DNA of 48,622 nt from Streptomyces antimicrobicus (GTDB lineage Bacteria > Actinomycetota > Actinomycetes > Streptomycetales > Streptomycetaceae), in assembly GCF_020532625.1 (NCBI RefSeq), contig NZ_JAJAUY010000036.1, positions 1-48,622 on the forward strand, in the 5' to 3' direction. The position numbers and the translations under genes were made by a program. Numbering within the stretch: the stretch's first letter is position 1; every line of letters starts with the position of its first letter. This document shows positions 11,715-20,027 of this stretch, piece after piece. Below the pieces are notes generated by a model. It did no database searches and was not told the origin of the DNA. It was given only the letters and a program-made list of their open reading frames with translations.

Positions 11715-13205
11715 ATGACTGTCCTTGCGCACCACTCCGACACGGTGACACGTGACGCCCTGGCGGTCCTCCAGCCCGGCTTCGTCGGCACCACCGCCCC
11801 CGACTGGCTGCTGCGCCGGGTCGGCGAGGGCCTCACCTCCGTCGGCCTCTTCGGCCGCAACATCGCCTCGCCCGAGCAGCTGGCCGCGCTCACCGCGCAG
11901 CTGCGGGCCGAGCGCGAGGACGTCCTGGTCGCCATCGACGAGGAGGGCGGCGACGTCACCCGGCTGGAGGTCCGCGACGGCTCCAGCTTCCCCGGGAACC
12001 TGGCCCTCGGCGCGGTGGACGACACCGCCCTGACCCGGGACGTGGCGCACGAGCTCGGCCGCCGGCTCGCCGCGTGCGGTGTGAACCTCAACTGGGCGCC
12101 GTCGGCCGACGTCAACTCCGACCCCGGCAACCCGGTCATCGGCGTCCGCTCCTTCGGCGCCTCCCCGCAGCTCGCGGCCCGGCACACCGCCGCCTACGTC
12201 ACCGGGCTGCAGTCCGCCGGCGTGGCCGCCTGCACCAAGCACTTCCCCGGGCACGGCGACACCAACGTCGACTCCCACCACGCCCTGCCGCGGATCGACG
12301 TGGACCTCGACACGCTGGCCGAACGGGAACTCGTCCCGTTCCGGGCGGCGATCGAGGCGGACACCAAGGCCGTGATGAGCGCCCACATCCTGGTGCCGGC
12401 GCTCGACCCGACCCGCCCGGCCACGCTCAGCCCGCGGATCCTGACCGGGCTGCTGCGCAAGGAGCTCGGCTACGAGGGGCTGATCGTCACCGACGGCATG
12501 GAGATGAACGCCATCGCCGGCACCTACGGGATCGAGCGGGGCTCGGTCCTCGCGATCGCGGCGGGCGCGGACGCCATCTGCGTCGGCGGGGGCCTGGCCG
12601 ACGAGGCCACCGTGCTGCGGCTGCGCGACGCCCTGGTGGCCGCCGTACGCGAGGGCACCCTGCCCGAGGAGCGGCTGGCGGACGCCGCCGCCCGGGTCCG
12701 GACCCTCGCCGCGTGGACCCGGCGGAGCCGGGCCGAGGCCGCGCCGGGCGCGCCGCAGGAGGGGAGCGCGCCCGGCATCGGCCTGGTGGCGGCGCGCCGC
12801 GCGGTGGTCGTGGCGGGCACCCCGGTGCCGGTGGCCCGCCCGTACGTCGCCACGCTCGCGCCGCAGGTCAACATCGCGGTGGGCGACGAGACGCCCTGGG
12901 GCGTGGCGGCCGAGCTCGCGGCGCTCGTGCCGGACACGGCGGGGCAGGTGTACCCGGAGGGCGCCGCGGCGGCCGACGTCCTGGCGGCGGCCGGGGACCG
13001 CACGATCGTGGTGGTGGTGCGCGACGCGCACCGGCACGCCTGGATGGCGCAGGCGGTGGCGGACCTGATCTCGGCCCGTCCGGACACGGTGGTCGTGGAG
13101 ATGGGCGTCCCCGGCTCCGCGCCGGCCGGCGCGTACCACGTCGCCACCCACGGCGCCTCCCGGGTCTGCGGGCGGGCGGCGGCCGAGGTCGTCGCCGGGG
13201 TCTGA
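11715..13205 (+). CDS. dasD: GH3 beta-N-acetylhexosaminidase-like hydrolase DasD
   Basis: A 496-residue glycoside hydrolase family 3 protein. The NagZ-type signature is complete: KHFPGHGDT at 175-183, the DSHHAL loop (186-191) that supplies the His of the His/Asp general acid-base pair, and the nucleophile Asp260 in IVTDGMEMNA. The C-terminal 160 residues form a smaller alpha/beta domain. There is no signal peptide, so it is predicted to be cytoplasmic, where it would cleave chitobiose imported by DasABC into GlcNAc. ATG 11715 is chosen because it follows the dasC stop; the frame remains open further upstream only inside dasC. Confidence 0.88.
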   Translation: MTVLAHHSDTVTRDALAVLQPGFVGTTAPDWLLRRVGEGLTSVGLFGRNIASPEQLAALTAQLRAEREDVLVAIDEEGGDVTRLEVRDGSSFPGNLALGAVDDTALTRDVAHELGRRLAACGVNLNWAPSADVNSDPGNPVIGVRSFGASPQLAARHTAAYVTGLQSAGVAACTKHFPGHGDTNVDSHHALPRIDVDLDTLAERELVPFRAAIEADTKAVMSAHILVPALDPTRPATLSPRILTGLLRKELGYEGLIVTDGMEMNAIAGTYGIERGSVLAIAAGADAICVGGGLADEATVLRLRDALVAAVREGTLPEERLADAAARVRTLAAWTRRSRAEAAPGAPQEGSAPGIGLVAARRAVVVAGTPVPVARPYVATLAPQVNIAVGDETPWGVAAELAALVPDTAGQVYPEGAAAADVLAAAGDRTIVVVVRDAHRHAWMAQAVADLISARPDTVVVEMGVPGSAPAGAYHVATHGASRVCGRAAAEVVAGV

Positions 13206-13230
13206 GCCCCGGCGCGCGCCGTTCGGACCG

Positions 13231-13276
13231 ACGCCGAAGGCCGGGTCCCCCGATCGGGGGACCCGGCCTTCGGCGT
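13231..13276. terminator. Bidirectional terminator, dasD / nagB
   Basis: A perfect 46-base palindrome: 22-bp arms beginning ACGCCGAAGGCCGGG around a central AT. It lies between convergent dasD and nagB. Confidence 0.9.
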
Positions 13277-13349
13277 GCGGTGCGGTGGCGCGGTGAGGTG
13301 GGCCGGGCGGGGGCCCGGCCGCGGGCCGTGCGGGGGCCGTGCGCCGGGG

Positions 13350-14135
13350 TCAGAGCCCCTGCCAGGCGGGCTTGTTCGCGTAGGCGTGGCGGAAGTAGTC
13401 CGCCAGCTTCAGCTTCGAGGCGGCGGCCTCGTCCACGACCACGGTGGCGTGCCGGTGCAGCTGGAGGGCCGAGGCCGGCACCAGGGCCGACAGCGGGCCC
13501 TCCACGGTCTGGGCCACGGCCTCCGCCTTGCCCTCGCCGGTGGCGAGCAGCACCAGGTGCCGGGCGTCCAGGATGGTGCCTATGCCCTGGGTGATCACGT
13601 GGTGGGGCACCTGGTCGATGTCGTTGTCGAAGAACCGCGCGTTGTCCACGCGGGTCTGCTCCGTCAGCGTCTTGATGCGGGTCCGCGAGGCGAGCGAGGA
13701 GCACGGCTCGTTGAACCCGATGTGGCCGTCGGTGCCGATCCCCAGCAGCTGGAGGTCCACGCCGCCGGCCTCCGCGAGCGCCGTGTCGTAGGCCTCGCAC
13801 GCCGCCACCAGGTCCTCGGCCGAGCCGTCGGGGCCCATGAAGGAGGCCTCGGACAGGCCCAGCGGCTCCACGACCTCGCGCAGCACGGTCGCCCGGTAGG
13901 ACTCCGGGTGTCCCGCCGGCAGGCCGACGTACTCGTCGAGCTGGCAGATCCGGGCCCGGGTGACGTCGACCTCGCCCGCGCGGACCTTGGCGGTCAGGGC
14001 CTCGTAGACGGGCAGTGGCGTGGAGCCGGTCGCCACGCCGAGCAGGGCGTCGGGCTTGCGACGGACCAGGGCGGCCATGGCCTCGGCGATGAGCTCGCCG
14101 CCTGCCTTGGCGTCCGGGACGATGACAACTTCCAC
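13350..14135 (-). CDS. nagB: Glucosamine-6-phosphate deaminase
   Basis: It converts glucosamine-6-phosphate to fructose-6-phosphate and ammonia, feeding imported amino sugar into glycolysis and removing the DasR inducer. The 261-residue length is standard. Visible motifs are GVATGSTPLP (33-42), CQLDEYVGLP with Asp67, and GIGTDGHIGFNEP with Asp136, His138 and Glu143, the catalytic set of the family. The GTG at 14135 matches the start of known Streptomyces NagB (EVVIVPDA). A dre-like site lies about 40 bases upstream, so DasR control is expected. Confidence 0.96.
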   Translation of the reverse strand: MEVVIVPDAKAGGELIAEAMAALVRRKPDALLGVATGSTPLPVYEALTAKVRAGEVDVTRARICQLDEYVGLPAGHPESYRATVLREVVEPLGLSEASFMGPDGSAEDLVAACEAYDTALAEAGGVDLQLLGIGTDGHIGFNEPCSSLASRTRIKTLTEQTRVDNARFFDNDIDQVPHHVITQGIGTILDARHLVLLATGEGKAEAVAQTVEGPLSALVPASALQLHRHATVVVDEAAASKLKLADYFRHAYANKPAWQGL

Positions 14136-14174
14136 GCTGGGGCCTGCCGATCTGGAGAGGGTCTCGTACGTATG

Positions 14175-14186
14175 TGGTATAGACCA
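14175..14186 (-). promoter_or_regulatory. dre (DasR) site upstream of nagB
   Basis: TGGTATAGACCA, one mismatch from the palindromic core TGGTCTAGACCA, 40 bases upstream of the nagB GTG. Known nagB genes of Streptomyces are DasR targets. Confidence 0.88.
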
Positions 14187-14710
14187 ATCTAGCAGAGCTG
14201 GGCCCCCGCCACAGGGGGAGCCGGGGAAGTCCGCAAAGCCCGCGGGCGCGTGCCGGCGGGCGGGGAAAGGGGGGCTCGGCGTCCATGGGCCGGCGGCGTG
14301 CACTTCGTCGTGCGGGGGGTGGTCTCGCGAGGTCGCGGAAGGGATTCCTCTGGGCCACGGTGCCGGGACGGGACCCTCAACCCGTCCGGCACCGCGACCC
14401 GGAGTACTTCGGCCGGCGGGTGTGCGGTCCCGACGGCCGGCGGGAGGTGCCTGCGCGGTCAGGGCAGAGCGCGCGGCTTACCTCGTCCGTCCTCCTGTGC
14501 GGGGAGGGCGGAAGTCTGTCGTGGTCGACCCAGTCTGACACCGGTCGCCACTACCGGTCATGCACAATTCTGGACTAGACCAATTGGTTCTGTCCATCCA
14601 AGCGAGGGCACTGCTCGCCCGTCGCTTCCTCCAACAGTACGCGGCCGAGGGTACTGATGGGTATTCCCGTGAGGAAAGTCGTCCCCCGTGGCCGGGGTAC
14701 CCTCGCACAC
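14187..14710. promoter_or_regulatory. 524-base divergent intergenic region with a second dre-like site
   Basis: No gene is supported here; the frames crossing it have no conserved content or ribosome-binding site. Near the kinase side, TGGACTAGACCA at 14571-14582 differs by one base from the DasR core, and the overlapping ACCAATTGGT (14579-14588) is a perfect 10-base palindrome. Base composition is locally less GC-rich around 14560-14600, as expected for a promoter. Nothing specific is seen in 14190-14520. Confidence 0.6.
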
Positions 14711-16189
14711 GTGCCCTCCATGAACGACCTCGTACGCCAGCACACCGCTCTCAGTGACACCGACCTGGAGTGGCTGCACATGCTGGTCTCGGAGTGGCAG
14801 CTGCTCTCCGACCTGTCCTTCGCGGACCTCGTCCTGTGGGTGCCCACCCTCGACGGCAGCCGGTACGTCTCCGTCGCCCAGATGCGGCCCAACACCGGCC
14901 CCACCTCCTACCAGGACGACATGGTCGGCCACCTGGTCCCGCGCGGCCGGCGCCCGCTGCTGGACGCGGCCCTGGACGAGGGCCGGATCGTGCGCGAGGG
15001 CGACCCGGAGTGGCGCGAGGAGGTGCCCGTCCGGGTCGAGTCCATCCCGGTGCGGCGCGAGGGGCGGGTCCTCGGGGTCATCGCCCGCAACACCAACCTG
15101 CTCACCGTCCGCACCCCGAGCCGGCTGGAGCTCACCTACCTCCAGTCCGCCTCCGACCTGGCCCAGATGATCGCGGCGGGTGCCTTCCCGTTCCCCGGCC
15201 AGCAGGTCGACATGGACGCCTCGCCGCGCGTCGGCGACGGGCTGATCCGGCTCGACGCCGAGGGGGTCGTGACGTACGCGTCCCCCAACGCGCTCTCCGC
15301 CTACCACCGGCTGGGGCTCGCCTCGGACCTGGTCGGCCAGCACCTGGGCACGATCACCGCCGAACTGGCCCCCTCCCGGGGCCCGGTGGACGAGGCGCTG
15401 GTCAAGCTCGCCAGCGGGTGGGCGCCGCGCGAGACCGAGGTCGAGGGCAACGGCGGGGTCATCCAGCTGCGCGCGATCCCGCTCAAGCCCAAGGGGACCC
15501 GGATCGGCTCGCTCGTGCTCTGCCGCGACGTCACCGAACTGCGGCGCCGCGAGCGCGAGTTGATCACCAAGGACGCGACCATCCGGGAGATCCACCACCG
15601 GGTGAAGAACAACCTCCAGACGGTGGCCGCGCTGCTGCGCCTGCAGGCCCGCCGGATGGACTCCGACCAGGGCCGCGAGGCGCTCAACGAGGCCGTGCGC
15701 CGGGTCGGTTCGATCGCCATCGTGCACGAGACGCTGTCCCAGAACCTGGACGAGCGGGTGGAGTTCGACGAGATCGCCGACCGGGTCATCGCGATGGTCG
15801 CCGAGATCTCCCCGGGCAAGGTGGAGTGCCGCCGGCTCGGCCGGTTCGGGATCCTGGACGCCGAGGTCGCCACCCCGCTGTCGATGGTCCTGACCGAGAT
15901 CCTGCAGAACGCGCTGGAGCACGCCTTCGCCCCGGGGGAGCGGGGCACGGTGGAGGTGTCGGCGGCGCGCAGCGGCACCCGCCGCGACGACACCCGGCTG
16001 CTGATCACCGTGGTCGACGACGGCCGCGGCCTGCCGGAGGGCTTCGACCCGCAGCGGGCCGGCAACCTCGGCCTGCAGATCGTGCGCACCCTGGTGGAGG
16101 GGGAGCTCGGCGGGACCTTCGACATGGTGGCGGGGGAGTCGGGCGGTACGAAGGTGGTCCTGGACGTGCCGGCGAGCCCGCAGAAGTAG
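14711..16189 (+). CDS. PdtaS-like sensor histidine kinase (GAF-PAS-HisKA_2)
   Basis: A 492-residue cytoplasmic kinase similar to mycobacterial PdtaS. Order of domains: GAF-type at about 1-150 (YVSVAQMRPNTGPTSYQDD), PAS at about 170-275 (LIRLDAEGVVTYASPNALSAY), then a HisKA_2 dimerisation helix with EIHHRVKNNLQ at 293-303, where His295 is the likely phosphoacceptor. A HATPase domain follows (LTEILQNALEHAF, VVDDGRGLP, GNLGLQIVRTLV). PdtaS kinases phosphorylate ANTAR-type RNA-binding antiterminators; no such partner is in this window. I start it at GTG 14711 (PSMNDLVRQH); ATG 14720 is nearly as good. A dre-like site lies 130 bases upstream. Confidence 0.9.
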   Translation: MPSMNDLVRQHTALSDTDLEWLHMLVSEWQLLSDLSFADLVLWVPTLDGSRYVSVAQMRPNTGPTSYQDDMVGHLVPRGRRPLLDAALDEGRIVREGDPEWREEVPVRVESIPVRREGRVLGVIARNTNLLTVRTPSRLELTYLQSASDLAQMIAAGAFPFPGQQVDMDASPRVGDGLIRLDAEGVVTYASPNALSAYHRLGLASDLVGQHLGTITAELAPSRGPVDEALVKLASGWAPRETEVEGNGGVIQLRAIPLKPKGTRIGSLVLCRDVTELRRRERELITKDATIREIHHRVKNNLQTVAALLRLQARRMDSDQGREALNEAVRRVGSIAIVHETLSQNLDERVEFDEIADRVIAMVAEISPGKVECRRLGRFGILDAEVATPLSMVLTEILQNALEHAFAPGERGTVEVSAARSGTRRDDTRLLITVVDDGRGLPEGFDPQRAGNLGLQIVRTLVEGELGGTFDMVAGESGGTKVVLDVPASPQK

Positions 16190-16250
16190 GCCCGGAGGGT
16201 CGCCGCCACACAGCGTGACCACCCGTTCGGGTCCCTGCCCGCACACGCAA

Positions 16251-16289
16251 CTGGGCCCCGGACCGAAGGGTGATCGGTCCGGGGCCCAG
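16251..16289. terminator. Terminator between kinase and wblE
   Basis: 15-bp arms CTGGGCCCCGGACCG and complement around a 9-base loop, between two convergent genes. Confidence 0.85.
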
Positions 16290-16351
16290 GAGCACGTTGC
16301 TGAGCGCTGTGAGGGTGCTACGCGCTGCGTTCGAGGCGGTGCAAGTAGATG

Positions 16352-16609
16352 TCAGGCGCTGGCGTTGCGCGCCCGGTTGCGGGCGGCGCGGCGCTTCATG
16401 GCGCGGCGCTCGTCCTCGCTGAGGCCGCCCCAGACGCCGGAGTCCTGGCCGGACTCGAGCGCCCATTGCAGGCACTGCTCCATCACGGGGCAGCGGCGGC
16501 AGACGGCCTTGGCTTCCTCGATCTGCAGCAGCGCAGGACCGGTGTTGCCGATGGGGAAGAAGAGCTCGGGGTCTTCCTCGCGGCAAACGGCGTTGTGACG
16601 CCAGTCCAT
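16352..16609 (-). CDS. wblE: WhiB-like iron-sulfur regulator WblE
   Basis: An 85-residue WhiB-family protein. Four cysteines for a 4Fe-4S cluster sit at 9, 37, 40 and 46 (C-x27-C-x2-C-x5-C), followed by the GVWGG turn at 58-62 and the basic tail RRAMKRRAARNRARNASA that contacts DNA. WhiB proteins usually act with the primary sigma factor region 4. The sequence MDWRHNAVCREEDPELFFP is the WblE (WhiB1-like) type, near-identical across Streptomyces. The AAGGAGATGG ribosome-binding site is strong and the upstream region is long, suggesting tight or multiple regulation. Confidence 0.95.
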   Translation of the reverse strand: MDWRHNAVCREEDPELFFPIGNTGPALLQIEEAKAVCRRCPVMEQCLQWALESGQDSGVWGGLSEDERRAMKRRAARNRARNASA

Positions 16610-16927
16610 GGCTGCTCCATCTCCTTGGTATTGCGGGCAGGTTGCTTGTGAATGTGAACGCTTTCACGAATCCCTTCACGAGGGAAGGGCCGTCGCCCAG
16701 GTGGGCCCTGGTGCGGTCCGATTCGTGGAAGGGGTTCTGGCGGTCATGGGTGCCGGTTCTGCGGGCTGTCCCGATCGCCACGTAGAGATTCGCAAACCTC
16801 GGACGGGGATACAACCCCTTCCGGAAAGTTTTTTTTGATTCTTCGGTGTCGAGTAGGTCACAGCCGTACTTCGTGGGGGTGGGGCGGCGCCTAAACGTTC
16901 GACTGAAAGGACTTTAGGCTCTTCCAC
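16610..16927. promoter_or_regulatory. wblE upstream region with an eight-T tract
   Basis: 318 bases without a gene, holding the wblE promoter(s) on the minus strand. TTTTTTTT at 16829-16836 (AAAAAAAA on the wblE strand) is exceptional for this GC content and could act as an UP-like or bend element. Immediately beside it are short repeats (GGGG-N6-CCCC at 16805-16818). I could not assign -35 or -10 boxes with confidence. Confidence 0.4.
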
Positions 16928-17896
16928 TCACACAATCACACGCAGTGCACGGCGAACGCCTGTGAACTGAACGCTGGTGCGCAAACCGAGGTGGTCTCCG
17001 TCCATCTGGAACGGAAGGGGAACCTTCGAATGCAAGGTGAAGTCGGTCAGATCGTGCAGGGAGACCGCGTGCTTGCCGTGCGGACCGCGCTCAGGAGTCG
17101 AGGTCAGGAGCTGTGTGGCGTAGCGCGCGGCAGCCGGAGTTGACAAACGGTTCAACGCCAGCACGTCAAGTGCGGTGTCGAACGAGGCCTCCGGAGAGGC
17201 GTACAGCGGGCGGTTCCCGAGATACGTCCAAGGTGACGTGTTGCACACTATCGAAAGCACAAGATCATGGACGGGTTCCGCGCCAGGACGTTCCAGCGTC
17301 ACCGTTCCGTGGCGGCGATGGGGCTCCTCCAGGAACTGGCGTACGAGCTGTCGCACGTACAGACCGTGCGTCGAACGCTTGCCCTTCTCCCGCTGCTGCT
17401 CCACCCGGCCGACCACGCCCGCGTCGAATCCGAAGCCCGCGCAGAAGGTGAACCAGCGCGCCGGGACCGCCTCGTCCTCCGAGCCGGGGACCCCGCTCGC
17501 CAGCCCCAGCCCCACGGTCCGCTCCCGGCGCTCGCGCAGCGCGTCCAGCAGTGCGCCGGTCGCCTCGACCGCGTCGTTGGGCAGCCCCAGGGCGCGCGCG
17601 AAGACGTTCGTGGAGCCGCCGGGTACGACGGCCAGCCCGGGCAGCCGGTCCGGGTCGGGGCCGTCGTGCAGGAGCCCGTTGACGACCTCGTTGACCGTGC
17701 CGTCGCCGCCCAGCGCCACGACGAGCTCGATGTCGTCGCTCTCGGCCGCCCGGCGGCCGAGGTCCCGGGCGTGCCCGCGGTACTCGGTGGTGACCGCCTC
17801 CAGCTTCATCTCGCTGGCCAGGGCGTGGATCAGGACGTCGCGCGTGCGCGCACTGGTGGTGGTCGCTGCTGGGTTGGCCACGAGAAGTGCACGCAT
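16928..17896 (-). CDS. Diacylglycerol kinase family lipid kinase
   Basis: A 322-residue soluble or peripheral protein of the DAGK/YegS/DgkB family. The ATP-binding motif VVALGGDGTVNEVVNGLL lies at about 59-76, followed by LAVVPGGSTNVFARALGLP, the second family signature. The remaining part, including FCAGFGFDAGVVGRVE, forms the C-terminal beta-sandwich domain. Members phosphorylate diacylglycerol or related lipids, recycling them into phospholipid synthesis; the true substrate cannot be read from sequence. ATG 17896 is the only sensible start. Its promoter region is shared with the divergent membrane-protein gene at 17966. Confidence 0.88.
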   Translation of the reverse strand: MRALLVANPAATTTSARTRDVLIHALASEMKLEAVTTEYRGHARDLGRRAAESDDIELVVALGGDGTVNEVVNGLLHDGPDPDRLPGLAVVPGGSTNVFARALGLPNDAVEATGALLDALRERRERTVGLGLASGVPGSEDEAVPARWFTFCAGFGFDAGVVGRVEQQREKGKRSTHGLYVRQLVRQFLEEPHRRHGTVTLERPGAEPVHDLVLSIVCNTSPWTYLGNRPLYASPEASFDTALDVLALNRLSTPAAARYATQLLTSTPERGPHGKHAVSLHDLTDFTLHSKVPLPFQMDGDHLGLRTSVQFTGVRRALRVIV

Positions 17897-17965
17897 GAGC
17901 GCCAGCCTACCTACCCCGCCGGACCGCTCCCCCGCCGCCCGCGTGTGCGGGGCTACCCTGCTGGG

Positions 17966-18412
17966 GTGAGGAAGAAGCAGCGCACCGAGACCCCCGCCGA
18001 GTCCGCCCCGTCCGCCGCCCCCGAGGCCCTGCCCCGCCGGCTGACCGCGGCCGCCGTGCTCACGGCCCTGGAGGGGCTCGCGCTCGCCGGCCTCGGGGTC
18101 TACATGCTGTTCGTCGGCATCGCCGGGGACCCCGACTCCCCGCAGCAGGCCGAGACCGGCGGGATCACCCTGCTCGCGCTCGCCGCGCTGCCCCTGGTCG
18201 CCGCCCGCGGGCTGCGGCTGGGCCGCCGCTGGAGCCGCGGCCCCGCGCTGATCACGCAGCTGATGGCGCTGCCCGTGGCCTGGACGCTGTGGACGACCGG
18301 CGGCGCCGTGATCGCCGCCGCGGTCGCCCTGGCCCTGACCGCCGTGGCGGTCGTCGCCCTGCTGGTCAACCCCACCGCGACCCGGGCCCTGGGGATCGGC
18401 CCGGCCGCGTAA
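17966..18412 (+). CDS. Small four-helix integral membrane protein
   Basis: A 148-residue protein with a charged, Pro-rich cytoplasmic head (RKKQRTETPAESAPSAAPEALPRR) and four hydrophobic stretches: LTAAAVLTALEGLALAGLGV, ITLLALAALPLVAARGL, ALITQLMALPVAWTLWT and GAVIAAAVALALTAVAVVAL. No catalytic motif is visible and I do not recognise a function. A TACCCT -10 box at 17954-17959 ends six bases before GTG 17966, so the message is probably leaderless. The gene is convergent with sigH, with a six-base gap and no room for a terminator, so their transcripts likely overlap. Confidence 0.82.
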   Translation: MRKKQRTETPAESAPSAAPEALPRRLTAAAVLTALEGLALAGLGVYMLFVGIAGDPDSPQQAETGGITLLALAALPLVAARGLRLGRRWSRGPALITQLMALPVAWTLWTTGGAVIAAAVALALTAVAVVALLVNPTATRALGIGPAA

Positions 18413-18417
18413 CCGCG

Positions 18418-19410
18418 CTACTCCTCGACGAGCAGCTTGTCCCGGAGCTGGGCCAGGGTGCGGGCCAGCAGGCGGGAGACGTGCATCTGGGAGATGCCGA
18501 CCTCCTGCGCGATCTGGGACTGGGTCATGTTCCCGAAGAAGCGGAGCAGCAGGATTCGCTTCTCCCGCGGCGGCAGCCCCTCCAGCAGCGGCTTGAGCGA
18601 CTCGCGGTACTCGACGCCCTCCAGCGCCTCGTCCTCCGCGCCCAAGGTGTCCGCCACGGCCGGCGACTCGTCGTCGGTGTCCGGTACGTCCAGGGAGAGC
18701 GTGCTGTAGGCGTTGGCCGACTCCAGCCCCTCCAGCACCTCCTCTTCGGAGATCCCCAGGCGCTCCGCCAGCTCGTGCACCGTGGGCGAGCGCCCGTGCT
18801 GCTGGGAGAGCTCCGCCGTCGCCGTGGTCAGCGACAGCCGCAGCTCCTGGAGCCGCCGGGGCACCCGGACCGCCCAGCCCTTGTCGCGGAAGTGCCGCTT
18901 GATCTCGCCGACCACCGTCGGGGTGGCGTACGTCGAGAACTCCACCCCGCGGTCCGGGTCGAACCGGTCCACCGACTTGATCAGGCCGATCGTGGCGACC
19001 TGGGTCAGGTCGTCCAGCGGCTCACCCCGGTTGCGGAACCGCCGGGCCAGGTGCTCGACCAGCGGCAGGTGCATCCGTACCAGCTTGTTGCGCAGCTCGG
19101 CCCGCTCCGGCGAGCCCTCGGGCAGCGCCCGCAGCTCGACGAAGAGCGCCCGCGCACCGCCGCGGTCGCGCGGCTCCGCCGCGCCCGGGGTGGGTGGCTG
19201 GTCGTGCTGGTCGTGCTGGTTGTCGCTCATAGGGCCCGCCCGTCGCTCCGCCGAGTCCGAAAAGCCGTCTTCCGCATCCGTTGCGGCCGGGTGCGGGCGG
19301 GCGGGCTGAACCGGAATGCCGCCGTCGACCTCGTGCCGTACCCGGGACCTGCCCCGGACGTCGTCCGGGGGTGCCCCCATGCCCCGCACCGGGGAGTCCC
19401 CGCCGCTCAC
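18418..19410 (-). CDS. sigH: SigB-type sigma factor SigH
   Basis: A stress-response sigma factor of the SigB/SigF family. The core from about residue 85 has region 2 (LVRMHLPLVEHLARRFRNRGE, DLTQVATIGLIKSVDRFDP), region 3 (GRSPTVHELAERLGISEEEV) and region 4 (LPPREKRILLLRFFGNMTQ, EVGISQMHVSRLLARTL). GTG 19410 overlaps the stop of the anti-sigma gene (GTGA). It gives 330 residues with an unusual 60-residue N-terminal extension (GMGAPPDDVRGRSRVRHEVDG). In-frame starts at GTG 19389, ATG 19380 and ATG 19230 (MSDNQHD, 270 residues) would yield shorter forms; S. coelicolor SigH is known as several isoforms. Confidence 0.9.
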   Translation of the reverse strand: MSGGDSPVRGMGAPPDDVRGRSRVRHEVDGGIPVQPARPHPAATDAEDGFSDSAERRAGPMSDNQHDQHDQPPTPGAAEPRDRGGARALFVELRALPEGSPERAELRNKLVRMHLPLVEHLARRFRNRGEPLDDLTQVATIGLIKSVDRFDPDRGVEFSTYATPTVVGEIKRHFRDKGWAVRVPRRLQELRLSLTTATAELSQQHGRSPTVHELAERLGISEEEVLEGLESANAYSTLSLDVPDTDDESPAVADTLGAEDEALEGVEYRESLKPLLEGLPPREKRILLLRFFGNMTQSQIAQEVGISQMHVSRLLARTLAQLRDKLLVEE

Positions 19411-19820
19411 GCCGGTCCGGGTCCCGCGCCGCGCTGTTTGTAGAGGCTGATGCTGACCGTACGGTCCTCCTCCACGTGCGAGTCGACCTTGCCGGCCAGC
19501 GCCGACAGCACCGTCCACGCGAACGTGTCCCGCTCCGGGGCCCGGCCGTCGGTGGTCGGCGCGGAGACGGTCACCTCCAGCGAATCGTCCACCAGCCGGA
19601 ACACGCAGCTGAGGACGGAGCCGGGCACGGCCTGCTGCAGCAGGATCGCGCACGCCTCGTCCACCGCGATGCGCAGGTCCTCGATCTCGTCGAGGGTGAA
19701 GTCCAACCGTGCCGCGAGACCGGCGGTGGCCGTTCGCAGCACCGACAGGTAGGCACCCGCGGCCGGCAGCCGGACTTCCACGAAGTCCTGGGTCCCGGGC
19801 TCGCCTGCGATCTGGGACAC
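19407..19820 (-). CDS. prsH: RsbW-like anti-sigma factor of SigH (PrsH/RshA/UshX)
   Basis: A 137-residue GHKL/HATPase_c_2 protein of the RsbW type: FVEVRLPAAGAYLSVLRTAT, then the N-box region LDEIEDLRIAVDEACAILL and a C-terminal DTFAWTVLSALAGKVDSHVEEDR. Such proteins bind and inhibit SigB-type factors and phosphorylate an anti-anti-sigma partner, which is not in this window. GTG 19820 is selected for its GGAGGTGAGG site. It lies directly upstream of sigH and is translationally coupled to it, matching the S. coelicolor pair. Confidence 0.88.
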   Translation of the reverse strand: MSQIAGEPGTQDFVEVRLPAAGAYLSVLRTATAGLAARLDFTLDEIEDLRIAVDEACAILLQQAVPGSVLSCVFRLVDDSLEVTVSAPTTDGRAPERDTFAWTVLSALAGKVDSHVEEDRTVSISLYKQRGAGPGPA

Positions 19821-20027
19821 CCTCACCTCCAAGGTGGTACGAGATCTGTTCGCCGGTGACGCTACCGCGATCCGGGCGATCGTGTCGCGGCACCCCATGA
19901 GACAGCCCCGCCCCACGGCCAGTGACTGATGGTAAGCCCATGGGTACGCACAGTGGCTAGGGGTCTGCGGCCCCAAATCGGGGGAACCGGCGGAGGGTTG
20001 ACCTACCCCGCCGCGCGCCGTCGAACC

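Noticed and set aside
16805..16840. Intrinsic terminator formed by GGGG-N6-CCCC and the T tract
   Set aside because: No plus-strand gene ends here; the stem is too short and is not adjacent to the T run.
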